Source of the DNA: Planctomycetota bacterium
Lineage (GTDB): Bacteria; Planctomycetota; Planctomycetia; Pirellulales; Thermoguttaceae
Assembly: GCA_018897395.1 (NCBI GenBank)
Contig: JAHIKV010000310.1
Coordinates: 1-16,114 of the forward strand
DNA length: 16,114 nucleotides
Direction of reading: 5' to 3'
This document shows, piece after piece, positions 1 to 6,613 of the stretch; positions within the stretch are counted from its first letter, which is position 1; each line of letters opens with the position of its first letter. The notes below the pieces were generated by a model that saw only the letters and a list, made by a program, of their open reading frames with translations, ran no database searches and was not told where the DNA came from. The position numbers and the translations under genes were made by a program.

Positions 1-179
1 CGCGCCGGACTCTGTGCCGGGAAACCGTGTCATCGGATCGCTGGGCGTACGAATCGTGGCACGGCGGAAAACCCGCCGAGCCGTGGATCGTCATTACCCG
101 AGGTAAGAGCCGTATGAGGTAGTTCCTCACGTACGGATCCGTGCGGGGGGCCGCCCGCAAGGGCGGTCCCTACCGCGAC
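1..179 (+). mobile_element. Group II intron, 3' end (domains V and VI), partial
   Basis: Positions 107-139 read as group II intron domain V: GAGCCGTATGAGG, a loop TAGTT, then CCTCACGTACGGATC, forming the short catalytic hairpin with the AGC triad at 108-110. Domain VI follows: a GC hairpin with GCAA loop (about 145-168), then CCCTACC with an unpaired A at 172. Seven nucleotides after this A the sequence reaches AC (178-179), which fits the 3' splice site of bacterial group II introns. Positions 1-106 would be the end of domain IV. The reverse transcriptase/maturase gene, if present, lies outside the window. Two details are unusual. The third base pair of domain V is G-A rather than the usual G-U (GGATC instead of GGTTC), and the loop is not GAAA-like. 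The copy may therefore be degenerate. Assignment by motif and secondary structure only. Confidence 0.75.
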
Positions 180-301
180 TAGTGGTCTGTCCAAGTTGAA
201 ATTACGGGTGCCACGGTTGGCTTGTCCAACCGTGTTTCCGGCACTGCTGGACAAGCCAGCAGTGGCACCCAACGTGTAAAGTCGAGATGGACAGACCACT
301 A
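180..301. repeat. Double-hairpin inverted-repeat element 1
   Basis: This 122-bp element is bounded by a 14-bp perfect inverted repeat (180-193 and 288-301, TAGTGGTCTGTCCA). Inside are two hairpins with 9-bp stems and 5-nt loops: 212-234 (CACGGTTGG, loop CTTGT) and 242-264 (CACTGCTGG, loop ACAAG). Read on opposite strands the two hairpins are homologous, and their stem differences are compensated on the other side. A further arm GGGTGCCAC/GTGGCACCC links them (206-214 and 262-270). The right terminus contains the TAG stop codon (299-301, minus strand) of the neighbouring oxidoreductase gene. The left terminus coincides with the 3' splice site of the group II intron. It may be a REP/MITE-like mobile element, a bidirectional terminator, or both. 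No transposase is nearby. Confidence 0.8.
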
Positions 302-1705
302 GGCGATCTCGGGCAACTCATACCCCTTGCGTCGCGGGCGGTCGAGCAGCTTGTTCGCCTCCTCGCAGTTGGTGAAGCGCTCGGCCTCGGGATCCCATTT
401 CAGAACTTCGCCGACCCGGCCCACGTCGCGGGCGATGTTCACCAGGTAGCAGAGCGTGCTGGAACGCTGGCCGATTTCGATGTCCGCCGTGCAGGGCTTG
501 CGGCTCTTTATGCAGTCGAGCCAGTTCTCGACGTGGTAGGCGGTCTCGGGCCGCTTGATCGGGCCGGGATTGTCCGGCGACTGGACGAGGCCCTTCGGAT
601 TGCCGGCGATCTTGTTGCGGTTGATCTCGATTTTGCCCTTTTCGCCGGCAAAGATCGCGCCCAGACCGGGGCCGCGATCGCCGTCGAGATGGAGCTTCAG
701 TTTCGTGCCGTCGGCGAACTTCATCGTGACCTTGGCCCGAGGGCCGGTGAGCTTCGCCATGTGGTGGTAGACCGAGCCGGTGTCATCGTCGCCGACCAGT
801 CCGCCGGAGCGGAGTTCCGGGGCAAACTTGCCGGTCTCCATCACCTTGAGCGGCTCCTCCAAAACGACCTCGACCGGGCCGGTGTCGTCGGTGCCCAAGG
901 CGCGGTTGATCTGGTCGTAGGAGTGTGTGCCCCAGCCGGTAACGCCAAAGCAGCGTCCGCCGCCGTCGTAGTCCCACCAGCGGTCCCAACCGCGATGAAT
1001 CTTGACGTGATACGGCCGATAGACCGCCTGATTAGTCCAAACGTCCCACCAATCGTCGCTTCCGCCGTCGGGCATCTTTTCGGCGGGCAGGTCGGACCAC
1101 TTCTCCGGGCCGACGAAGTTCGGGGCGATCACGGTCTGAATTTTCCCCAGCGCGCCGTTTTTCACCAGGTCGCTGGCCCAGTTGTTGATCGGCATCGAGC
1201 GCTGCTGGGTGCCGACCTGCGTGACGCGGCCGTACTTCCGCGCGGCGCAAACCATTGCCCGGCCCTCGGCGATGGTCAAACACATCGGCTTCTCGATATA
1301 CACGTCCATTCCCGCTTGCATGGCAAGGATGGTGATCCAGGCACGAGCGTGGGTCGTGGTCTCGACCATCACGCCGTCGAGCTTCTCCTTGTCGATCATC
1401 TCGCGGAAGTCACGGTAGAGGCCCCACTTGGCCCCGCCGGAGAGTTCCTTGGCGTAGGCTTCCGCCCTGGGGAACATGCAGTCGCAGGCGGCCACTACCC
1501 GGAACGCCTTCACGTCGGCGCCTTCCCGGATCAGGCGTGCGCGGCCGCCGCAGCCGATCACCCCAACGTTGACCATTTCGTTGGCGCCGGGTCGGCCCGA
1601 CCCGCCGAGCACGCGGGAAGGGATAATGCCGGGCAGCGAGATGGCCGCGGCGGCGGTGGCCGAGGTCTTCAGGAAGTTACGACGGTCAATACGCGTCTGT
1701 TTCAC
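299..1705 (-). CDS. Tat-exported Gfo/Idh/MocA family oxidoreductase
   Basis: Predicted NAD(P)-dependent sugar or polyol oxidoreductase of 468 residues. The N-terminus carries a twin-arginine signal (DRRNFLKTSA, residues 7-16, then a hydrophobic AAAAISLPG stretch), so it is probably exported folded with its cofactor. The Rossmann domain starts at about residue 46 (VGVIGCGGRAR). The family motif EKP is at 138-140 and a GTHSYDQI motif, with likely catalytic His261, is at 259-266. The length fits the exported planctomycete subfamily; GH109 glycosidases are a related alternative. The start is GTG (1703-1705) with AAGGAG about nine bases upstream. The gene lies downstream of, and co-oriented with, the secreted glycosidase at 1891-4227, but a hairpin element separates them. 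Its TAG stop lies inside the terminal repeat of element 1. Substrate unknown. Confidence 0.9.
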   Translation of the reverse strand: MKQTRIDRRNFLKTSATAAAAISLPGIIPSRVLGGSGRPGANEMVNVGVIGCGGRARLIREGADVKAFRVVAACDCMFPRAEAYAKELSGGAKWGLYRDFREMIDKEKLDGVMVETTTHARAWITILAMQAGMDVYIEKPMCLTIAEGRAMVCAARKYGRVTQVGTQQRSMPINNWASDLVKNGALGKIQTVIAPNFVGPEKWSDLPAEKMPDGGSDDWWDVWTNQAVYRPYHVKIHRGWDRWWDYDGGGRCFGVTGWGTHSYDQINRALGTDDTGPVEVVLEEPLKVMETGKFAPELRSGGLVGDDDTGSVYHHMAKLTGPRAKVTMKFADGTKLKLHLDGDRGPGLGAIFAGEKGKIEINRNKIAGNPKGLVQSPDNPGPIKRPETAYHVENWLDCIKSRKPCTADIEIGQRSSTLCYLVNIARDVGRVGEVLKWDPEAERFTNCEEANKLLDRPRRKGYELPEIA

Positions 1706-1773
1706 AGGATGGATCTCCTTGTCTGGGCGTTAATGACAATGATTATGGAGTGTCAGGAAAGCAATGACGTGAA

Positions 1774-1854
1774 CAATAGCCGGGGGCTAACAGCCCCCGG
1801 AGGGAAAACCCGCAATTTGAGCACATTCCGGGGGCTGTTGGCCCCCGGCTATTG
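1774..1854. repeat. Double-hairpin inverted-repeat element 2
   Basis: Two 27-bp arms (1774-1800 and 1828-1854) are reverse complements at 26 of 27 positions, separated by 27 bp. Each arm is itself a hairpin: CAATAG, then CCGGGGGC, a short loop, and GCCCCCGG. It lies 37 bp beyond the stop codon of the glycosidase gene (minus strand) and about 70 bp before the start of the oxidoreductase gene. It could end glycosidase transcripts or protect their 3' ends, and would then weaken co-transcription of the two genes. It shares its layout and an AGCC/GGCT edge with other elements in the window. Confidence 0.8.
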
Positions 1855-1890
1855 CGCCTTTTGATTTCTGAGAGTCAAAAAACGGCGTAC

Positions 1891-4227
1891 CTACAATGAT
1901 TTTACCCGAATATTCTTGAATTGCACCTTCATCGGCGGGCCGGGGTGGAGTTGCAGGGAAATCAGCCCTTCGGCGGACGACTTGCCCCGCTCACGGTCGA
2001 TGACGTGCGAAGTCGCCACGCCGTTGATCTTGAGGATGATTTCCGGTCCTCGGGCAATAATCTCATACTCGTTCCAGCCGTCGGTTTTGATGTGTTTTTG
2101 CAGTTCGGCCGGATCGGCGAAGGAGGTCACGGTCCGCTTGCCGTCTTCGTCGATTTCCACTTTCTGCCCGCGCTGGGCCATGATGGCGCGCTGATTGCAC
2201 TCGTAGAAAATGCCGCTGTAATTGGGGCCTGTTTCCATGTCGGCCTGATAGCCCTTGATGTCCCAGTTGGGCAATTCCCGGCTGCGGAAGTTGATGCCCG
2301 AGTTGCCCGCCGGTGTAACGAAACGATAGGAGGCGCGGAGCACGAAGTCGGCCGGCTTGCCGCCGCGCCAGAAAAGATACGTGGGATGGTCGAGCGGTTC
2401 CTCGGCGGTGGTAACGCCGGTGATGGCGCCGTCCTCGACCGACCAGTAGCCCGGCTCGCCCTGCCAGCCGGTCAGGTCCTTGCCGTTGAAGATTGGGGTG
2501 AAACCTTTTTCCGCTTCGGGCGCGACCGACGGTCGCGGATTTGCGTTGGCCGGTCGGATGCGGACGAGCACCACGCCGTGACGGCCCACGGGAGCGGAAA
2601 ACTGCTTGTCGAATGTGCCGATGTCCTTCTGCCGCCACAGGTCGCGGACGATCTGCTTGCCGGAGAGTCCCAGGTCGGACCATTTCGCGGTCACTTCCGG
2701 TTCGCCTTCGCCGCGATTGAACAGCCCGACGGCCTTCGAGCCGTCTTCCATGTCCTTTGCCCAGACTTCGAGGTCGCCCTGCTTGGCCACGCGCAGCGCC
2801 GAGCGACCCAACGGGTCCTGGTCCACCTCGATCACCTCGTCGTTGGTCAGGAGGCTGAGCGTGAAGTCGTCCAGGCGGGTGATGTCGCCGCTGAGGATCA
2901 GCGGCGCCGCCAACAGACACCAGAGCGAGACGTGCGTGTACTGCTCGTTGGGCGAGAAGGGGGTGGGCGCGATTGCCCCCTTTCCAGGCGCGGTTGCCCA
3001 GTTCCCATGTGAGAGGTAGCCCAGCATTAGGTAGTCGGGATCGTTCCAGGCGCCGGGACCGCAGTATTTTTGCAGCTCATTGCGGCCGTAGAGGTCGAAC
3101 ACCTCGCGGAACATGGTGGCGGGGATGCCCTCGAAGGTTGCACCCAAATCGCCGGCGGTGCGCCAACTGTGGCCGCCGACCTCCGCCCCCCATTTCCACA
3201 CGTCCCCCACGCCATACTGGCAGAGGTTGAACACAATGTCCCGGTCGAGCTTCTGGAGAATTCCGCCCATCTTGCGATACGGTTTCTGCCTTGCGGCCAG
3301 CTCGTACCGATCCGGGGCGATGTGATGATACTCGCAGTAATCATACTTCAGGAAATCGAACCCCCACTCGGCGAACCGTCGGGCGTATTGCTCTTCGTGC
3401 TGATAGGCGCCTGCGTAGGCGCCCGCGCGACCGCCACAGGTCAGCGGGCCGGGCCCGCTGTAGATGCCGGCTTTCAGACCCTTACTGTGGATGTAATCGG
3501 TCAGGGCCTTCATGTCGGGAAAATGCTTGCCGGGATTGACGTTCCCCTGGCGGTCGCGCATGCCCTTACGGTAGAAGTAATCATTTAGGGCCTTGATGTC
3601 GTTGTCGGAATAAAGCTGGGCCCCCTGGCTGGTGTGGGGTGGGTAAGCGAACGTCGGCCGGTTCAGTCCCATGCACACCGCCCAGCCATCGTCACTGTTC
3701 ACGTAGGTCCAGCCGTGGTTGATCATGCCGGTCGAAACCATTGCGTCGGCGGCGTCGCGCATGACCTTGTCGGACACCCACTGTTCCCAGATGTACCAAC
3801 TGTTCCAACCCATCGGCGGCGTCAGCGCCAAGGTGTCGCCGCAGACAATCTTGAACTGCCTTTCGGCCTGGCCTAGAGCATTCTTGGCGCGAAATACAAC
3901 CACGTACTCGCCCCGCTCCTTGATCGAACCGGTGATCCGTCCGGTTTGCGGATCGACCTTCAATCCCTCGGGCAAATCATCGACGGCGAAGGTCATCGGC
4001 CGCTGGCCGGTAGCAGGGATGGTGAACAGAAACGGGTGGCCCGGCCGCACGCCGAATATCCGCGCCCCGTTGATCCGCGGCGTGGCCGGCGGTTTGGGCG
4101 TCAGGATCACCGCCTCTTCGCGCGGAGCGGAAACCACAAGCGGCGTCTCGCCGAACAGAGTGAAGACCATGCTAGACAGAAGAATCACTCCTACACAATG
4201 CCGGCGCGAAAAGGTTGCGGTTCTCAT
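1891..4227 (-). CDS. Secreted GH27 alpha-galactosidase fused to DUF1080 (3-keto-disaccharide hydrolase-like) domain
   Basis: This 778-residue exported enzyme is predicted to remove terminal alpha-galactosyl residues from glycans. Order of parts: a hydrophobic signal segment (about 10-35); a He_PIG-associated and Ig-like region (about 41-128, INGARIFGVRPGHPF and LPEGLKVDPQTGRITG); a GH27 barrel from TPPMGWNSW (136-144); a C-terminal beta domain to about 560; and DUF1080 (about 577-778, FTPIFNGKDLTGW). Family comparison gives nucleophile Asp296 in KYDYC, acid/base Asp360 in SWRTAGD, and the conserved WNDPD at 394-398. The ATG start has GGAG eight bases upstream. DUF1080 proteins are classed in Pfam as 3-keto-disaccharide hydrolases or sugar-binding modules. 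The fusion suggests either substrate binding or a second activity. It is transcribed toward the Gfo/Idh/MocA gene. Confidence 0.92.
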   Translation of the reverse strand: MRTATFSRRHCVGVILLSSMVFTLFGETPLVVSAPREEAVILTPKPPATPRINGARIFGVRPGHPFLFTIPATGQRPMTFAVDDLPEGLKVDPQTGRITGSIKERGEYVVVFRAKNALGQAERQFKIVCGDTLALTPPMGWNSWYIWEQWVSDKVMRDAADAMVSTGMINHGWTYVNSDDGWAVCMGLNRPTFAYPPHTSQGAQLYSDNDIKALNDYFYRKGMRDRQGNVNPGKHFPDMKALTDYIHSKGLKAGIYSGPGPLTCGGRAGAYAGAYQHEEQYARRFAEWGFDFLKYDYCEYHHIAPDRYELAARQKPYRKMGGILQKLDRDIVFNLCQYGVGDVWKWGAEVGGHSWRTAGDLGATFEGIPATMFREVFDLYGRNELQKYCGPGAWNDPDYLMLGYLSHGNWATAPGKGAIAPTPFSPNEQYTHVSLWCLLAAPLILSGDITRLDDFTLSLLTNDEVIEVDQDPLGRSALRVAKQGDLEVWAKDMEDGSKAVGLFNRGEGEPEVTAKWSDLGLSGKQIVRDLWRQKDIGTFDKQFSAPVGRHGVVLVRIRPANANPRPSVAPEAEKGFTPIFNGKDLTGWQGEPGYWSVEDGAITGVTTAEEPLDHPTYLFWRGGKPADFVLRASYRFVTPAGNSGINFRSRELPNWDIKGYQADMETGPNYSGIFYECNQRAIMAQRGQKVEIDEDGKRTVTSFADPAELQKHIKTDGWNEYEIIARGPEIILKINGVATSHVIDRERGKSSAEGLISLQLHPGPPMKVQFKNIRVKSL

Positions 4228-4294
4228 GGAACATCTCCAAGAAAGAAAATGCAGAGGCGGGCTGAAATTGGGTGGAAATCATCTTACGATGACA

Positions 4295-4319
4295 CAACTG
4301 AGTGGTAGTTTACCAGTTG
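4295..4319. promoter_or_regulatory. Imperfect palindrome upstream of the glycosidase gene, possible operator
   Basis: The core TGGTAGTTTACCA (4303-4315) is a palindrome with a 3-base centre, and it is extended outward by CAACTG on the left and GTTG on the right. It lies about 70-90 bp upstream of the glycosidase start, where a repressor such as a LacI-type protein could bind. No clear -35/-10 pair is seen next to it, so the role is a guess. Confidence 0.3.
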
Positions 4320-4390
4320 ACGCAAGAAATGCAACCCCGTACAGTTGTGGGGTTGGGGGGCGCAATGGTTGGCTGGTGGATTGTGTGCGG

Positions 4391-4421
4391 CCTCGTTCCC
4401 ATGGTATCCGTGAGAACGAGG
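4391..4421. terminator. Hairpin downstream of the ferredoxin-like gene
   Basis: CCTCGTTC (4391-4398) pairs with GAACGAGG (4414-4421) across a 15-base loop, 19 bp past the TAG stop of the minus-strand iron-sulfur gene. No T-run follows, so it is not a classical intrinsic terminator. It may be another dispersed palindromic repeat. A smaller hairpin AACCCC/GGGGTT lies at 4333-4354. Confidence 0.35.
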
Positions 4422-4439
4422 GGAAGTGGCAACAAACCA

Positions 4440-5741
4440 CTATCGCCGCCGGAGCTTCCAGGACGTCAGCAACAATCCCGGAATGGAATGGGCAATTAGC
4501 GAGAACCAGTTCCGATAGGGCGGGCGATAACCGGCGGCCGGCGTCATTGTCAATGCCCGCTGCTGGTCGCAGGCCAGCACGCACAGCCCGCAGCCGATGC
4601 AGCGTTCGGCCATATGCCGGTACGAAAGGGAAAAGGGGACAGGTCCAATTTGTGCGAAGCACCCGGAGGGCCGTTCCGGCAAATTGGACCTGTCCCCTTT
4701 TCCCCCCAGCTCGACGACGATTGCCCCCATTGGGCAACTCTCGGCGCAGCGGCCGCAATGGACGCACTTATCCGGATTCAAGCGGGGTACGAAGTGGGGC
4801 GGCGCGATCAAGCCCGGCGCGCTGAACTCGTTGACCGTCCGCATCGCATGGCAACAGCAGCCGCAACACGAGCATGAACATTGGCTGAGAGTCGAGCGGA
4901 CGTTCATCATCCAATTTACCAGTCCGTGCGCTTCGGCCTCGTGCTTGATCTCCAGGATTTCCTTTTTGGAGACGCGTCTGAGCACTCCGGCCTCGATGCC
5001 CGTTTCCGCCCATTGGCCCATCGCGGTGCAATTTCCGAGCGGTTTTCCGCAGCCGCGGCCGAGCGCCTCCATTGCCATCCGGCACTGGCAGTTCCCTACG
5101 CCGAACGTGTCGAACCCGTCCAACATATCTTCGAGTTTGTCGGTAGGCAGGGCCATCGGCTGGGCCTCGATCGACTTGCCCACCGGCAGATACCTGACCG
5201 GCGGCGTGGGATGCCCGCAGTAGTCCAGCGAATAGCCGGTCTCGTACAGCGTCTCGAACAACTCGATGAAGCGGTTGTGCCAACCGCTGAGCGAATCCGG
5301 CGATTGACCGATCAACACGTTCTCGAACATGCCGGGCACGATCGGCAACAGCCGGTATCGTTGGTTCTCGGCCGGGCCGCTTGCGATGAGCAGGCGTTTC
5401 TCGTTGACCAACCGGAGCAAGATCGGCTCAATCTGATCGAGGGGGCGATGTTCGGCGCGGGCAATGTCCATGGCCCGCCGGCCGGAGATCAGCCCTAGAT
5501 GCCGTGCCGCGCCCGCCTCTTCCTCCGTGAACGCGTGACTGACAAAGGCGATCAACTCGTCGCACAACGGCGGCCCCATCATCAGCGGACTGGAGAGCCG
5601 GCGGGCAACGTCGAGATAGGAGGCCGGCACGTGAGGGAAATCGCTTGCTTTGCGCGGGCGCACCGTCTTCGGTCGCGGCGGCGGCGGTCCGACGATCCGC
5701 TCGTTGATTTCGATCACCCGCCGGCTGCGTTGCAAATCCAT
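4440..5741 (-). CDS. Cysteine-rich winged-helix / double [4Fe-4S] ferredoxin protein
   Basis: Predicted cytoplasmic iron-sulfur protein of 433 residues from the ATG at 5741. The frame is open to a TTG at 5819, but neither start has a convincing ribosome binding site. Residues about 57-139 look like a winged-helix region (EEEAGAARHLGLISGRRAMD and following). The middle has GNCQCR (Cys218, Cys220) and the dense cysteine run CSCSCCGCCC at 288-297, which may hold an extra metal centre. Two bacterial ferredoxin motifs end the protein: CVHCGRCAESCP (Cys326, 329, 332, 336) and CIGCGLCVLAC (Cys381, 384, 387, 391). The loop between them (about 346-372) is encoded by a palindromic repeat. An electron-transfer or redox-sensing role is likely; the partner is unknown. 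The genes on either side give no functional hint. Confidence 0.85.
   Translation of the reverse strand: MDLQRSRRVIEINERIVGPPPPRPKTVRPRKASDFPHVPASYLDVARRLSSPLMMGPPLCDELIAFVSHAFTEEEAGAARHLGLISGRRAMDIARAEHRPLDQIEPILLRLVNEKRLLIASGPAENQRYRLLPIVPGMFENVLIGQSPDSLSGWHNRFIELFETLYETGYSLDYCGHPTPPVRYLPVGKSIEAQPMALPTDKLEDMLDGFDTFGVGNCQCRMAMEALGRGCGKPLGNCTAMGQWAETGIEAGVLRRVSKKEILEIKHEAEAHGLVNWMMNVRSTLSQCSCSCCGCCCHAMRTVNEFSAPGLIAPPHFVPRLNPDKCVHCGRCAESCPMGAIVVELGGKGDRSNLPERPSGCFAQIGPVPFSLSYRHMAERCIGCGLCVLACDQQRALTMTPAAGYRPPYRNWFSLIAHSIPGLLLTSWKLRRR
4628..4704. repeat. 25-bp perfect inverted repeat embedded in the ferredoxin-like gene
   Basis: The arm at 4628-4652 (GGGAAAAGGGGACAGGTCCA and onward) and the arm at 4680-4704 are perfect reverse complements over 25 bp, around a 27-bp centre that holds a small CCGGA/TCCGG hairpin. 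The element is inside the coding frame between the two ferredoxin motifs and contributes residues reading GDRSNLPERPSGCFAQIGPV. It looks like a dispersed repeat that inserted without breaking the frame. Confidence 0.8.
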
Positions 5742-5829
5742 TGTCGCTCTGACAGTAGCCGAACAAATTGCAGGAAACGTCTCCAGTCGCTTCCTACAAT
5801 TATACAATCGCTGATTCAACTTTATACTA

Positions 5830-5962
5830 AGAGCGTGTCCTGAAATAGTTCATTTAGCCCGCCGTGAATACACGGCGGGCCGGGTTGAATGCGGAAAACC
5901 GCTTGCCCCGGGTGTATTCACCCGGGGCTAAATACGGTGCTTTCAATTTTCGGACACGCTCT
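5830..5962. repeat. Double-hairpin inverted-repeat element 3
   Basis: The outer arms AGAGCGTGTCC (5830-5840) and GGACACGCTCT (5952-5962) enclose two strong hairpins: 5858-5879 (CCCGCCGTG, loop AATA) and 5906-5927 (CCCCGGGTG, loop TATT). An inner flank TTTAGCC/GGCTAAA brackets the pair. On opposite strands the hairpins align, with GCC..GGC in one replaced by CGG..CCG in the other, so pairing is kept. The right end runs into the TAG stop (5961-5963, minus strand) of the response regulator. It fills the gap between the response regulator and the iron-sulfur gene, where it may act as a terminator. Confidence 0.8.
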
Positions 5963-6581
5963 ACGCGAAGCCCGCCTCGATCATCTGACGGACCAGGTCG
6001 ACGACGTTCTCGGCCTGCATTTTTTCGAGCACGCCGGCGCGGTGTTTGGCGACGGTTTTCTCGCCGATGCCCAACTTGCCGGCAATCTGCTTCGAGTGTT
6101 TTCCGGCCACCAGCAGATCGAGCACCTCGTGTTGCCGCGGCGAAAGCCTGTCAATGCGGTCCGCCATTTCGGCCTTGCGGAAGAATTGCCGCTGTGAATC
6201 GGCGTCCAGTTCGAGGGCTTTTTGGATGCGGTCGAGCATTGTCCGGCGGCCGAACGGCTTTTCCAGAAAATCCATCGCGCCGGCGCTCATGGCCTGGACG
6301 GCAATGGGAATGTCGGCGCAGCCGGAGATCATGATGATCGGCATTCGAGGGCCTCTGGCGGCGAGCGTCTTCTGTAGCCCCAGCCCGCCGAGGCCCGGCA
6401 TGCGCACGTCCAGGACCAAGCACTTGGGAGAGCTTGGCTGGTCGTGGCAGCCGTCGAGAAACGCCTCGGCGGAGAGGTAGGTCCGGGCCTCCATGCCGAT
6501 GCTGCGGACCATCAGGCTCAAGGAATCGCACACTTGTGGATCGTCGTCCACCACGTACACGGTAGGAACCGCGGTAACCAT
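5961..6581 (-). CDS. FixJ-type response regulator (receiver + LuxR helix-turn-helix)
   Basis: DNA-binding response regulator of 206 residues, probably phosphorylated by the kinase encoded just upstream. The receiver domain spans about 7-120, with acidic residues DDD (12-14), phosphoacceptor Asp58 in VLDVRMPG, Ser86 in MISG and Lys108 in EKPF. The LuxR/FixJ helix-turn-helix spans about 145-202 (LSPRQHEVLDLLVAGKHSKQ). The ATG at 6581 is preferred because AGGTGA lies five bases upstream; a GTG at 6590 would add three residues. The start is 32 bp after the kinase stop, so the two genes form an operon. The terminal TAG stop is part of repeat element 3. Target genes cannot be inferred. Confidence 0.93.
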   Translation of the reverse strand: MVTAVPTVYVVDDDPQVCDSLSLMVRSIGMEARTYLSAEAFLDGCHDQPSSPKCLVLDVRMPGLGGLGLQKTLAARGPRMPIIMISGCADIPIAVQAMSAGAMDFLEKPFGRRTMLDRIQKALELDADSQRQFFRKAEMADRIDRLSPRQHEVLDLLVAGKHSKQIAGKLGIGEKTVAKHRAGVLEKMQAENVVDLVRQMIEAGFA

Positions 6582-6613
6582 TGGAGTCACCTGTATCCGT
6601 TCTGAGTAATTAT

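Noticed and set aside
1..116. Open frames at the left edge as the end of the intron maturase
   Set aside because: Two frames are open and neither shows a recognisable maturase motif; the region is more likely domain IV RNA.
287..1864. 525-codon open frame on the plus strand opposite the oxidoreductase gene
   Set aside because: It is the antisense shadow of a clear Gfo/Idh/MocA gene in GC-rich DNA and has no recognisable domain.
1921..4825. Long plus-strand open frames opposite the glycosidase and ferredoxin-like genes
   Set aside because: They are antisense to well-supported genes, with no family motifs and no ribosome binding sites of note.
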